Assembly: GCA_030685065.1 (NCBI GenBank)
Contig: JAUXQH010000060.1
Span: forward strand, 1 to 64,000
DNA length: 64,000 bases
From: Pseudomonadota bacterium
GTDB lineage: Bacteria > Myxococcota_A > UBA796 > SXON01
Direction of reading: 5' to 3'
The notes under the pieces were generated by a model. It was not told where the DNA came from, searched no databases, and saw only the letters and a program-made list of their open reading frames with translations. The position numbers and the translations under genes are program-made. Positions 18,279-26,630 of the stretch are shown one piece after another. How positions within the stretch are numbered: the stretch's first letter is position 1; the number at the start of each line of letters is the position of its first letter.

Positions 18279-19350
18279 GCGCGGGGGCGGCTGTAGGCGC
18301 GGGGGCGGCTGTAGCCACCCGCTCCATGATCGTCCGATCCCCCTCCAGCCTCACCACCGTGAATCCCTGCGCCGCATAGAAGCGCATCGCGTCGCGCGTG
18401 GCGAGCTGAACGCGGCGCACGTGCCGCATCGCCGGGTGGTCGAGCAGCAGGCGGAGCAGGGCGGTTCCCACCCCCCGGCCGCGCAGCTCGGGCGCCACCG
18501 CCACGTCGCCGATCCAGGCGTGCTTGGCGCTGTCGGAGACCGCGCGCATCGTCGCGACGAGCCGCCCGTCCGCGTCCTCGGCGCCGACCCAGGCCGTCGC
18601 GCCGCGATTGGCGGCGGCGAGCGTGGCGTCGTCGAAGATGCCGTGGTTCCAATACAGCCCCCGTAGCAACGCCACGGCCTCGGGAAGGCGAGCGGGTGAC
18701 AGACAAACCCGGAGCCGGGTGCCCTCCCCGGTGAGGAAGGCCGGGTCCGCCCCGTCTGGCTTGGCAGCCCGGATGGCCTCGATCGCCGCGAGATCTCCCG
18801 GATCGCCCCGCTTCCACAGCGCGGTCAGCACCTTGCCGCGCACCTCGTCCGACTTCTCCTGCATCAGCGACACCTTGGCGCTCGACGAGGTCCGCGCGAG
18901 GCGCACGATCGCGATGCCCTCCACCGCGGCGCGGTACATCGGATCGTCCGGAGCGATGGGGCGGTAGCCCCCCTCGGGTTGGAACCGCGCCATCAGCTCC
19001 AGGAGCACGCGGGCCTTTCGCGCGGGGTCCTCCACCCGCTCGAGGGTGCCCGTGAGCTGGGCGCTCCGGAAGAGCGTGGTCGCCGGGCACGCCCGCTCGG
19101 GGTGGTGGAACCAGCTCGGGATCGCGACGACGATCTCCTCGGCCGACACGACCGCCGCGCGGCCCACGCTCTCCATCTTCTCGCCCACCGGCGCGGCGTG
19201 GAAGCACAGCTCGCCGCCCTCCACCACGCCGTGCACGACGCGCAACACGGGCGCACCGTCGGGGCTGGTCGTGGCGAGGTGAACCACCGGCGCACGCCCG
19301 AACAGCGTGATCACGTCGTCTCCCGTCCCGTGTCCCTCGCTCGTTCTCAT
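18253..19350 (-). CDS. Flavin split-barrel (pyridoxamine-phosphate-oxidase-like) / GNAT acetyltransferase fusion
   Basis: 365 residues. Residues 1-140 match the PNPOx-like flavin-binding split barrel (APVVHLATTSPDGAPVLRVVHGVV, LCFHAAPVGEKMES, VVAIPSWFHHPERACPATTLF). A linker of about 60 residues (TSSSAKVSLMQEKSDEVRGKVL) follows. Residues 210-345 are a GNAT domain (LYWNHGIFDDATLAAANRG, WIGDVAVAPELRGRGVGTALL with the acetyl-CoA loop RGRGVG, MRFYAAQGFTVV). The last 20 residues are an Ala-Pro-Thr repeat from an 18-base tandem duplication. It is divergent from a MocR/PdxR-type regulator, which often controls vitamin B6-related genes, so a role in B6 or amine metabolism under that regulator is plausible but inferred. 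Confidence 0.9.
   Translation of the reverse strand: MRTSEGHGTGDDVITLFGRAPVVHLATTSPDGAPVLRVVHGVVEGGELCFHAAPVGEKMESVGRAAVVSAEEIVVAIPSWFHHPERACPATTLFRSAQLTGTLERVEDPARKARVLLELMARFQPEGGYRPIAPDDPMYRAAVEGIAIVRLARTSSSAKVSLMQEKSDEVRGKVLTALWKRGDPGDLAAIEAIRAAKPDGADPAFLTGEGTRLRVCLSPARLPEAVALLRGLYWNHGIFDDATLAAANRGATAWVGAEDADGRLVATMRAVSDSAKHAWIGDVAVAPELRGRGVGTALLRLLLDHPAMRHVRRVQLATRDAMRFYAAQGFTVVRLEGDRTIMERVATAAPAPTAAPAPTPARRSA
18274..18309. repeat. 18-base tandem duplication at a convergent gene end
   Basis: Two perfect copies of an 18-mer (TGTAGGCGCGGGGGCGGC) occupy 18274-18291 and 18292-18309, followed by the start of a third (TGTAG). It encodes the Ala-Pro-Thr tail of the minus-strand fusion protein and supplies the plus-strand stop codon, producing the 26-base overlap. 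Confidence 0.9.
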
Positions 19351-19385
19351 CAGTCGCTCCGCTTCGTGGCGCCAGGAATAGCGGG

Positions 19386-19412
19386 AAAGTGGTACCCGCC
19401 AAAGGTCCAGTT
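19386..19412. promoter_or_regulatory. Candidate MocR/PdxR binding boxes in divergent promoter
   Basis: AAAGTGGTACC (19386-19396) and the related AAAGGTCCAGTT (19401-19412) lie in the 88-base region between the fusion gene and the regulator. MocR-family regulators commonly bind repeated GTGGTAC-like boxes between divergent genes; the assignment rests on that pattern and position only. Confidence 0.4.
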
Positions 19413-19438
19413 CGAAGACATCGGCTAGACCAGATGGC

Positions 19439-20908
19439 GTGACCCGCAGCGCCTACTTCCCCGAGCTCCCGCCCCCCGCCAAGGCCCCCGTGTTCCTGCA
19501 GCTCGCGCACGCGATCGCCGAGGACGTGCGGCGGGGCCGCCTCCGCCCCGGCGAGCGGCTGCCGGGATCGCGTGCGCTCGCGGAGCGGCTCGGCGTGCAC
19601 CGAAACACCGTGCTCGCCTCGCTCCAGGAGCTCGAAGCACAAGGCTGGGTTCGCGCGGAGCCCGCCCGGGGCGTGTTCGTGGCGGTCGACCTCCCGCGCG
19701 CCCCCCAAGTCGCGTCGCCGCGCGCCACCCCTTCCGCGTCCGGCGCCCCGATGGGCTTCACGCTCCCGGCGCCCCCGCCAGCCCTCCCGCCCGAGGTCAG
19801 CGCCACCGGCGCCTTGTGGATGTCGGGTGGGCAGCCCGACCTGCGCATCCTCCCCCTGCCCGAGCTCGCGCGCGCCTACCGGCGGGCGCTCTCGTCCACG
19901 CGCCTGCTCAACTACGGGGATCCGCGCGGGGAGCCGCGGCTGCGCGCGGCGCTGGCCCAATGGCTCGGCGATACGCGCGGGCTCGCCACCACCGCCGAGG
20001 ATCTCGTCGTCACGCGCGGCAGCCAGCAAGCGCTGGCCTTGCTCGCCCAGGTGCTCCTGCGTCCGGGCGACACCGTGGCGGTCGAGGCGTACGGCTATCC
20101 CCAGGGCTGGGCCGCCCTCCGAGCCGCCGGCGCGACGCTGCTGCCCGTACCTGTCGACGCCGAGGGGCTCGACGTTGCCGCGCTGGAGGCGATGCTCGAC
20201 GCCAGGAGCGGGCATCCGCCGATCAAGGCGGTCTACCTCACCCCGCACCACCAATATCCGACGGGCGCGGTGCTCAGCCCGGCGCGGCGGGAGGCCCTGC
20301 TCGCGCTCGCCGCGCGCCATCAGCTCGCGGTGCTCGAGGACGACTACGACAACGAGTTCCACTACCGCGGCCGGCCGCTCCTCCCCCTCGCGAGCGCCGA
20401 TCGCCACGGCGTCGTCGCGTACATCGGCACGCTCTCCAAGGCGTTCGCGCCCGGTCTGCGCCTCGGTTTCGTGCGCGGCCCACGTCCCCTGTTGGACCGC
20501 CTGGCGGACGCGCGGCGGATCGCCGACCGCCAGGGGGATCGTGTCGTCGAGATCGCGATCGCGGAGCTTCTCGAAGACGGCACGGTCGTCCGCCACGTCC
20601 GGAAGTCCCAGCAGATCTACCGGGTGCGCCGGGACGTGCTCCTCACCGAACTTCGGGCGCTCGACCCCTGGCTTCGCGTCGACCCTCCGCCCGGCGGAAT
20701 GGCGCTCTGGTGCCACGTCGACCCCGCCCTGAGCGCCGACACGTGGGCCCGCGCGGCGCTCGCGGAGGGGGTCGTGGTGCACGCCGGCAGCGGCTACTCG
20801 TTCGACGGGGCGCCGCTTCCCTTCCTACGCCTGGGGTTCGCATGCCTCGACGAAGCCGAGCTGCGCGAGGCGATGCGGCGGCTGACGCGCGCGCGGCCGA
20901 GGCCCTGA
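19439..20908 (+). CDS. MocR/PdxR-family regulator: GntR HTH fused to aminotransferase-like domain
   Basis: 489 residues from GTG 19439 (an ATG at 19434 hits a stop two codons later). Residues 15-80 are a GntR winged helix (PVFLQLAHAIAEDVRRGRLRPG, LPGSRALAERLGVHRNTVLASLQELEAQGW). Residues 120-485 are a fold-type I aminotransferase-like domain (LNYGDPRGEPRLRAALAQWL, VVTRGSQQALALLAQVLL, VYLTPHHQYPTGAVLS) with the PLP lysine in YIGTLSKAFAPGLRLGF (Lys334). Such proteins sense PLP or an aldimine and activate or repress neighbours, often PLP synthesis, GABA or taurine genes. The divergent flavin-barrel/GNAT gene is the obvious target candidate. Confidence 0.95.
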   Translation: MTRSAYFPELPPPAKAPVFLQLAHAIAEDVRRGRLRPGERLPGSRALAERLGVHRNTVLASLQELEAQGWVRAEPARGVFVAVDLPRAPQVASPRATPSASGAPMGFTLPAPPPALPPEVSATGALWMSGGQPDLRILPLPELARAYRRALSSTRLLNYGDPRGEPRLRAALAQWLGDTRGLATTAEDLVVTRGSQQALALLAQVLLRPGDTVAVEAYGYPQGWAALRAAGATLLPVPVDAEGLDVAALEAMLDARSGHPPIKAVYLTPHHQYPTGAVLSPARREALLALAARHQLAVLEDDYDNEFHYRGRPLLPLASADRHGVVAYIGTLSKAFAPGLRLGFVRGPRPLLDRLADARRIADRQGDRVVEIAIAELLEDGTVVRHVRKSQQIYRVRRDVLLTELRALDPWLRVDPPPGGMALWCHVDPALSADTWARAALAEGVVVHAGSGYSFDGAPLPFLRLGFACLDEAELREAMRRLTRARPRP

Positions 20909-20961
20909 CGTCCGGTCGCGACGGGCACGGGGCTTGCTAAGAACGTTACCGGAGGCCTCCC

Positions 20962-21390
20962 ATGCTGCTCTTCATCCTCACCGGCTGCCAACTCCCCTTC
21001 GGAGACAACGAAGACTTCTGTACGGAGATCGGCTGCGCTGACGGCGTCTCGCTCGACTTCTCCCTGGACGAGCCAGGTGACTACGAAATCACGGCCGTAG
21101 TGGGCGGCGAGACCGTCGCGTGCACCGCATCCCTCCCCTTCACCGGGTCAGAGGCCTGCACGGGCCCCGGCTACGTCGGCCTGAACGGCACGGAGCTCCC
21201 CGACGACCAGCAGTCCCTCGAGGGGATGTGGCTCGAGGCGATCGACGCGGCCGACGTTCACCTGACCATCGTGCGGTCGGGCACCACGGTCTACGACGAT
21301 GTCCTGCCCCTCACGTACGTCACCCTCGAGCCCAACGGTCCGGAATGTGGCCCCGTCTGCGAGAGCGCGTCGCTGGACGTGCCGCTTTAG
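20962..21390 (+). CDS. Small secreted lipoprotein, hypothetical
   Basis: 142 residues from ATG 20962, preceded by ACCGGAGGCC. A very short signal peptide ends in the lipobox LTGCQ at residue 9. The mature part is acidic and beta-like (GVSLDFSLDEPGDYEITAVVGG) with paired Cys (FCTEIGCADG, VACTAS, EACTGPG, ECGPVCES) that suggest three or four disulfides, as in other exported small lipoproteins of this genome. No family recognised. The next gene follows 73 bases later on the same strand. Confidence 0.75.
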   Translation: MLLFILTGCQLPFGDNEDFCTEIGCADGVSLDFSLDEPGDYEITAVVGGETVACTASLPFTGSEACTGPGYVGLNGTELPDDQQSLEGMWLEAIDAADVHLTIVRSGTTVYDDVLPLTYVTLEPNGPECGPVCESASLDVPL

Positions 21391-21463
21391 GAGCGTTCGG
21401 GAGAAGTGCTCCCGTCGTCCGCTCGGTCCCCCGAACGCTCCAAGATCGTGAGATAAGAGCGCC

Positions 21464-23326
21464 GTGCTCGCCCTCCTCCTCGTCCCCTTCGCGCTCGCCG
21501 GCCGCGTGGAGCGCGTCACCGAGCTCCGGGGCGAGGGGGATCACGCGGGGGTGATCGAGACCGTCGGCAAGTGGGAGAAGGCCGGGAACCTCGGTGACGA
21601 AGCCGCCGCTCTCATCGCGTTGCGCGACCGATCGGCGCTGGACCTCGCGCTCGCTGCCCGCACGGTGGACGCGCTCCGACAGTACCGGCAGGACTGGCCC
21701 CAGAGCACCCTGTTCGCGGAGGCGACGAGCGCCGAGTGGCAGGCGGCGTTCGCAGCCGCGCAGGACGAGGGTACGTCCGCGGCGATGCTCGCGTACATCA
21801 CGACGTACGCGGACAGCACGTTCCGCGCGCAGGCGATCGCGCTGGAGGTCAGCCTCGCGTTCGAGGAGGCGACGTCCGTCGGGACCGCCGCCGCGATCGC
21901 GGCCTTCACGGATGCCCATCCGGACAGCCCCTTCGCCGCGACCGCCTGGGAGTCCCTCGCCGCGCGCACGCCCGGCATCCACCTGCGCCTGGCCGACGGG
22001 CTGCCCCAGGTGCTGGAGGGCGTACCGGTGGTCGACGGGTACATCCAGTTCCCGTCCCGCCTCGTCATGGCGCCGGCGCGGCCGGTGGTGGCGGTCAACC
22101 TGCCCGGAACCGGCCGTGGGGGCACCTCGGAGTGGTGGGGCCTCGTCGCGCTCGGGCCCGACGGCAAGGTGGGGGTGGCCCCGCCGGTGGGGCGCCTCCT
22201 CGAAGAGACCGTGGGCGCCCAGCTCCCCGGCCTGCTCGACCTCGTGCCGCTGCCGGGCATGCACTCCGCGCGCGTGGCCGCGCCGACCTGGCCGCTCGTC
22301 GCGCCGGGCGCCTGCGAGGGTTTCGCGCGCTTCGCGTACGTGCTCGCGGCCGAGGGCACACGCACGGCCTTCTCCTTCGCGGTGCCGTGCGCCGGGCCGG
22401 TCGAGAGCGGGCCGGTCGAGAGCGAGCCGGTCGAGAGCGGGCCGGTCGGGCCCGTCGAGAGCACCGCCCTCACCGACCTCCTGGCCGCCTTCCAGCTCGC
22501 GGAGGCGGGCGATGTCCGAGGCGCGCTCGACCGGTGGGACCGTGCCTCGAAGGGGCCCGAGGGCGCCCGGCTCCTCACCTGGATGGAGAGCGTGTCCCCG
22601 GATCCGCGCGCGTCGCTCCTGTTGCGCGGCCCCGCCGTGGGCGACGTGCTGCTGTGGGACGGCGTCCAGACCACGTGGTGGCACCCCGCCGAGGGCGGCG
22701 CGGTGGAGCTCGCGCGGCGGGATGGGCTGTGGGTGGCCGACGGCGCGCACCTGTGGAGCTGGGCTCCCCGCGCCGAGCCGTGGAACACGCCCGCCGTCGG
22801 TCGGTGCAAGGCCGCCACGGGTGAACGCGAGGCGGCCACGCTGGTGGACGCGCTGGGGAGCAATCGCGTGGACGTGGCGTTCACGGTCACGCCGCGCACG
22901 GGCACGCTCACGCCGGTGGGCGTCGGCGCCGGCGCGATCGAGATCGACGAGACCCCGGGCGAGGCCGGGTGCGCGCCGCTGGCGCCGCCGATCCGGCGCA
23001 CGCTCCCGCTTCCGGGGCTGGCGACCCCGCCGGCGTCACCCGCCTGGGCCGCCACGACGATCGCGGACGCGCGGGGCGCCAGTGTCGTGTCCGAGACGCC
23101 GAGGTCCATGTTCGCGGCGTTCACCGCGCCGGTGGCGCCGAAGACCGTCGCGCCGGAGACCGTCGCGCCTGAGACCGTGGCGCCGGAGACCGTCGCGCCG
23201 GAGACCGTGGCGGCCGAGCCCGTGGCGGCCGAGCCCACACCGGACGCGGCGGTGCTCGCGCCGCCCTCCGACGCCACCGAAACCGCGCCCCCACCCGCGA
23301 TCACGCCGGTGATCACGCCCCCGTAG
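21464..23326 (+). CDS. Secreted hypothetical protein with TPR-like N-terminus and repeat tails
   Basis: 620 residues from GTG 21464. The signal peptide is short (MLALLLVPFALAGRV). Residues 15-190 look like helical TPR-type repeats (AFEEATSVGTAAAIAAFTDA, HPDSPFAATAWESLAART). The middle part is beta-rich with Trp motifs (VLLWDGVQTTWWHPAEGG, LWVADGAHLWSWAPRAEPWN). Two internal low-complexity runs stand out: Gly-Pro-Val-Glu-Ser units at about 22397-22465 (18-base copies) and Ala-Pro-Glu-Thr-Val units at about 23134-23225. The family is not recognised; an envelope scaffold or carbohydrate-related role would be a guess. It converges on the next lipoprotein with a 9-base gap. Confidence 0.75.
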   Translation: MLALLLVPFALAGRVERVTELRGEGDHAGVIETVGKWEKAGNLGDEAAALIALRDRSALDLALAARTVDALRQYRQDWPQSTLFAEATSAEWQAAFAAAQDEGTSAAMLAYITTYADSTFRAQAIALEVSLAFEEATSVGTAAAIAAFTDAHPDSPFAATAWESLAARTPGIHLRLADGLPQVLEGVPVVDGYIQFPSRLVMAPARPVVAVNLPGTGRGGTSEWWGLVALGPDGKVGVAPPVGRLLEETVGAQLPGLLDLVPLPGMHSARVAAPTWPLVAPGACEGFARFAYVLAAEGTRTAFSFAVPCAGPVESGPVESEPVESGPVGPVESTALTDLLAAFQLAEAGDVRGALDRWDRASKGPEGARLLTWMESVSPDPRASLLLRGPAVGDVLLWDGVQTTWWHPAEGGAVELARRDGLWVADGAHLWSWAPRAEPWNTPAVGRCKAATGEREAATLVDALGSNRVDVAFTVTPRTGTLTPVGVGAGAIEIDETPGEAGCAPLAPPIRRTLPLPGLATPPASPAWAATTIADARGASVVSETPRSMFAAFTAPVAPKTVAPETVAPETVAPETVAPETVAAEPVAAEPTPDAAVLAPPSDATETAPPPAITPVITPP

Positions 23327-23335
23327 GCGCCGTCC

Positions 23336-23893
23336 CTACTTCTTCTTCCCGAAGATCTTCTTCCCGCCGATCGAGAGCCCCTCGTCGCCCACCACGACGC
23401 CCTTCTCGCCGCCGATGCGCACGCCGGTCGTCTCGTCGTCCTTGCCGACCATCACGCCCTTCTCGCCGCCGACGCGCACCCCGTCGACCTCCTCCTGGTC
23501 CCCCACGAGCACGCCGTTCTCGCCGCCGATCGCGACCCCGCGCTCGTCCCCGTTGCGGCCCACGTGCACACCGTCGTCGGTGCCGACGTGGACGCCCTTC
23601 TGGACGGGGTCGGTGCTCGCGGGAGCGCCGCTCGCGACGTTGCCAGAAGCGGTGCCGCCCGCGGTGTTCGGAGGGGCGCTACCGCCCGCATCCGCGGCGG
23701 GAGAGGCCGCGGCTTCGGCCCCGTTGGACGCGGCGATCTCCCCGTCGGCGGGCGCATCGACCACGGTGCCCGGCGGCGGCGGCGGCGGCGGCGGCAGCGC
23801 GGCCGGAGCGGTGAGGGCATGGGCGGCGGCGCGGAGGCGCTCGCAGCCGCCGAGCACGAGGGGCAGGAGCAGGACAAGGACGACGGGACGCAC
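23336..23893 (-). CDS. Lipoprotein with GV-x-VGG beta-solenoid-like repeats
   Basis: 185 residues from GTG 23893. The signal peptide ends in the lipobox LGGCE. A Pro-rich run (eight prolines) and an Ala/Ser/Gly-rich linker occupy about residues 35-100. The C-terminal half is built of imperfect 10-14-residue repeats, GVHVGTDD / GVHVGRNGDER / GVAIGGEN / GVLVGDQEEVD / GVRVGGEK / GVMVGKDDETT / GVRIGGEK / GVVVGDEG, ending in a Lys-rich GKKIFGKKK tail. Such Val/Gly periodicity suggests a small beta-helix or ribbon. No family recognised; an envelope or matrix role is inferred from the lipobox. Confidence 0.8.
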   Translation of the reverse strand: MRPVVLVLLLPLVLGGCERLRAAAHALTAPAALPPPPPPPPGTVVDAPADGEIAASNGAEAAASPAADAGGSAPPNTAGGTASGNVASGAPASTDPVQKGVHVGTDDGVHVGRNGDERGVAIGGENGVLVGDQEEVDGVRVGGEKGVMVGKDDETTGVRIGGEKGVVVGDEGLSIGGKKIFGKKK

Positions 23894-23939
23894 GCGGCCT
23901 CCGGTGGCCGGATGGATGTAGCACGGTAGAGAGCGGGCG

Positions 23940-24533
23940 ATGCTCGACCCCAAAGCCGCCCTCCGCGCCCAGCTCCGCGCCCGCCGCGCGGCCCATGGCA
24001 CGCCCGTGGACGGCGGCCCGAACCACACCCAGGACGGCGGCGCCGCCGCGCTCGCCGCCCACCTCGACACCCACGCGGCGTGGCGCTCGGCGCGGAGCGT
24101 CGCCGGCTTCATGGCCGTGCGGGGAGAGCTCGCCGTCACCCACGCCCTCTCGGCCGCCCGTGCCCGCGGCGCCACCGTCGCGTTGCCTCGTGCGTTCGGG
24201 GGCCGCCTCACCTTCCACCGCTGGGCGGGCGAGGCCCTCCAGGCGGGTGCCTACGGCATCCTCGAGCCCGACCCAACGCTCCCGCTGCTCGATCCCGCGT
24301 CGTTCGACGTGCTCCTCGTCCCCGGCGTCGCCTTCACCTCCGCGGGCGCGCGGCTCGGGCAGGGCGGCGGCTACTACGATCGCGTCCTCGCCGGGCCCCG
24401 CGGGCTCGCGATCGGCGTGGCGTGGGCGTTCCAGGTGGTCGATGCCGTGCCGATCGATCCGTGGGATCAGCCCGTGGATGCCTTGGTCACCGAGGACGGA
24501 TGGGTGCTGGGCACCTCGCGCCGCCCGACGTAG
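23940..24533 (+). CDS. 5-formyltetrahydrofolate cyclo-ligase
   Basis: 197 residues, the expected size for the YgfA/MTHFS family. Motifs: an N-terminal basic helix (ALRAQLRARRAAH), VAGFMAVRGELAVTHAL, YGILEPDPTLPLLDP, DVLLVPGVAFTSAG and the nucleotide-binding signature RLGQGGGYYDRVL. The enzyme uses ATP to convert 5-formyl-THF to 5,10-methenyl-THF, recycling folate in one-carbon metabolism. Many genomes place it beside ssrS (6S RNA) or zapA; here it is divergent from a lipoprotein gene with only 46 bases between, and the short-chain dehydrogenase follows on the same strand. Confidence 0.96.
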   Translation: MLDPKAALRAQLRARRAAHGTPVDGGPNHTQDGGAAALAAHLDTHAAWRSARSVAGFMAVRGELAVTHALSAARARGATVALPRAFGGRLTFHRWAGEALQAGAYGILEPDPTLPLLDPASFDVLLVPGVAFTSAGARLGQGGGYYDRVLAGPRGLAIGVAWAFQVVDAVPIDPWDQPVDALVTEDGWVLGTSRRPT

Positions 24534-24623
24534 GCTGGAGGAAAGGGGCTCCCCATCGACGACAACCGCCCCCCCCGCCTCTCCTGGCCCAACAGCCGGC
24601 CGCTCGCCCGGCTGGTCGCGCTC

Positions 24624-25568
24624 GTGCGGGGCTTTCGGAACGCGGGGCGCGCGGCCGTGCGGCTGCTCACCCGGCGGCGCCGCGTGCCGCCGGGTCCCTA
24701 CACGGTGCTCGTCACCGGCGCGAGCGTGGGCGTGGGCCTCGAGCTCGCCAAGATCCTCCTCTCGACGCACCACCGGCTGGTGCTCACGGCGCGCGCGAGC
24801 TCGCTCGACCGGTTCGCGGCCGAGGGCATCGTCGCGAACGACCGCGTGCTCCTCCTCCCCCTGGACGTGACGATCCCGGAGGAGCGCGAGGCGCTCATGC
24901 GCGCGGTGGAAGCGCGCTGGGGCGGCGTGGACGTGCTCGTGAACAACGCCGGCGTGAGCTACCGCGCCGTCGCCGAGCACACGCCCGACGAGGACATGAT
25001 GCTCCAGCTCCAGGCCAACTATCTGGGGCCCATGGCCCTGGCCCGGCGGGTGTTGCCGCACATGCGGGGGCGCCGGTTCGGCCGGATCATCAACGTCTCG
25101 TCCGTGGGCGGCATGACCGCCATGCCGACGATGAGCGCGTACAGCGCGTCCAAGTTCGCGTTGGAGGGGGCCTCCGAATCGCTCTGGTACGAGGTGCGGC
25201 CCTGGGGCATCTCCGTGTCGCTCGTGCGGCCGGGGTTCATCAACTCCGACGGCTTCCGAAAGGTGCTGTTCACCCCGCAGGGCGCCCGCGCCCTGGCCGA
25301 CCCGAAAGACGCCTACCACCACCACTATCTCAACATGGGCGAGCTCGTGGGGGCGCTCATGCAGCTCACCTTCCACTCGCCGGAGGACGTGGCCGAGACC
25401 ATCGCCGGCCTCATCGGCCAACGCAGCCCGCCGCTCCGCGTGCCGGGCACGTGGGACGCGCTGGTGTTCGATCTGCTCCGCCGGTTCCTGCCCGCGCGGA
25501 TGTACCACCGGCTCCTCTACGCGGGTTTGCCGCGGATCTGGGAGTGGGGAGGCGGGCCGCCGCCGTGA
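24624..25568 (+). CDS. Short-chain dehydrogenase/reductase (SDR)
   Basis: At least 314 residues. The Rossmann core has TGASVGVG (TGxxxGxG), DVLVNNAGVS, IINVSSVGG (catalytic Ser) and SAYSASKFALEG (Tyr-x-x-x-Lys), placing it among classical SDRs. The C-terminal 60 residues (FDLLRRFLPARMYHRLLY) are amphipathic and may contact membranes, as in lipid-modifying or retinol-type SDRs. The start is unclear: GTG 24624 has no obvious ribosome site, while GGAGGAAAGGGG at 24537-24548 points at an in-frame ATC (24555) that would add 23 residues. It is encoded 90 bases after the folate gene. Confidence 0.9.
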   Translation: MRGFRNAGRAAVRLLTRRRRVPPGPYTVLVTGASVGVGLELAKILLSTHHRLVLTARASSLDRFAAEGIVANDRVLLLPLDVTIPEEREALMRAVEARWGGVDVLVNNAGVSYRAVAEHTPDEDMMLQLQANYLGPMALARRVLPHMRGRRFGRIINVSSVGGMTAMPTMSAYSASKFALEGASESLWYEVRPWGISVSLVRPGFINSDGFRKVLFTPQGARALADPKDAYHHHYLNMGELVGALMQLTFHSPEDVAETIAGLIGQRSPPLRVPGTWDALVFDLLRRFLPARMYHRLLYAGLPRIWEWGGGPPP

Positions 25569-25778
25569 GTGGGCGTCGACAGGACGGGCCTCGATCGGGC
25601 GCGTCCCGGCGGGGCGCCGGGACCGGGCTCCTCTGGGCTCGCGGCGAAGCCGCTCGGTTGCCGCTCTCCGGGCTCGCGCCCGGTACGCGCCGAACCGCGC
25701 CGCCCTCCGGTCGGCGCGCCCGACGGATCCCTCGCGCGGGGGAGCGTGGCCGCCGGACGCCCTCGCGGCGACGCGATC

Positions 25779-25893
25779 GCGGCCACAACTCGGCAGGAGG
25801 TCGAGGTCGTCGCGACTTGTGGCCGCAATTCGGCCCGATCGCGGCCACAACTCGGCAGGATGTCGAGGTCGTCGCGAGTAGTGGCCGCGGGCC
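25779..25893. repeat. Two tandem 62-base hairpin units with GCGGCCACAA arms
   Basis: Unit 1: GCGGCCACAA at 25779-25788 faces TTGTGGCCGC at 25817-25826 (perfect 10-base stem). Unit 2: the same left arm at 25841-25850 faces a right arm ending GTAGTGGCCGC at 25888 (one mismatch). The shared interior (CTCGGCAGGA, GTCGAGGTCGTCGCGA) is nearly identical. This looks like a BIME-type or transcription-attenuating repeat. Confidence 0.8.
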
Positions 25894-26255
25894 GCCGAAG
25901 GCCTTGGCGCAGCACGGCCCGCGTCTTCCGTTTTGGGGCGGTGCGTCGGCTACACCCGTCGCGACGCATGTGGCGCCCGAGACTGCGCCGGCAGCGACGC
26001 TGTGGTACGCTACCACGCGCCTGGTCAATGGAGCGTCGTCAGCACGGTCGGCACGGAAATGCGATCTAGTGAGCGCAGCGGCCTTGAAAAGGTCGCTCCT
26101 CAACGCGGTGGGCCCTCAGCGCAGGGCGCTCGGTCCCAGCGGCGCCACCGGCCAGGAAAAGCGGGCCTTTGTCCGTACGCGCCCGACGCAGAAGGGGCGC
26201 CCGGCTCGGCCCCCGCGCGACCGCGTGTTTTGAATGGGGCTCCGCAGGCCTGTTT

Positions 26256-26432
26256 TCAGGCCGGCGCCGCTCCTGGCCCGCCCGGCCACGCCCTCGAAGC
26301 CGCCGTTCCATCTGCCGTAGATGGATGCGGATCCAGTGGGGGCAGGCGCCAACCTCCGTCCCAGTCGACCTCCTCGTCGCGGGTCAGCGGGGCAACCTTC
26401 GCTTCGAACCTTCGCTTCGTCAGGTTCGCCAT
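26256..26432 (-). CDS. Possible small protein (58 codons), uncertain
   Basis: An ATG at 26432 opens a frame whose first 45 residues read unlike the surrounding shadow frames: MANLTKRRFEAKVAPLTRDE then EVDWDGGWRLPPLDPHP. The acidic-aromatic composition and lack of Arg/Pro runs are gene-like, whereas the last 12 residues revert to random character. No family recognised, no clear ribosome site. It could be a small orphan protein or the end of a decayed gene. Confidence 0.3.
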   Translation of the reverse strand: MANLTKRRFEAKVAPLTRDEEVDWDGGWRLPPLDPHPSTADGTAASRAWPGGPGAAPA

Positions 26433-26492
26433 GGAGGCCGGGGCGCCGGGGGCCCGAGGTCTTCGCGGGCGGAGCACCGCCGCGCCAGTGTC

Positions 26493-26630
26493 GGGTCGAA
26501 CGCCGCACGGTGGACACAGAGCGGGGTCGAACGCCGCATGCAGGGCGTCCGGCGCCTCCCGGGGGCCCAATTCTGGCGCCGTGGAGTCGCCGGGGAGCCC
26601 TTGGGGCAGTCGGATGCGGCGTTCGACCCC
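26493..26630. repeat. 17-base inverted repeat pair with extra direct copy
   Basis: GGGGTCGAACGCCGCAT at 26523-26539 is perfectly complementary to ATGCGGCGTTCGACCCC at 26614-26630, enclosing 74 bases. A third, direct copy (GGGTCGAACGCCGCA) lies at 26493-26507. The spacing and terminal inverted arrangement suggest a miniature mobile element or dispersed repeat; there is no coding capacity inside. Confidence 0.8.

Noticed and set aside
25779..25893. Tandem hairpins considered as a CRISPR or integron attC site
   Set aside because: Only two units, conserved interior rather than variable spacers, and no R'/R'' core sites or integrase.
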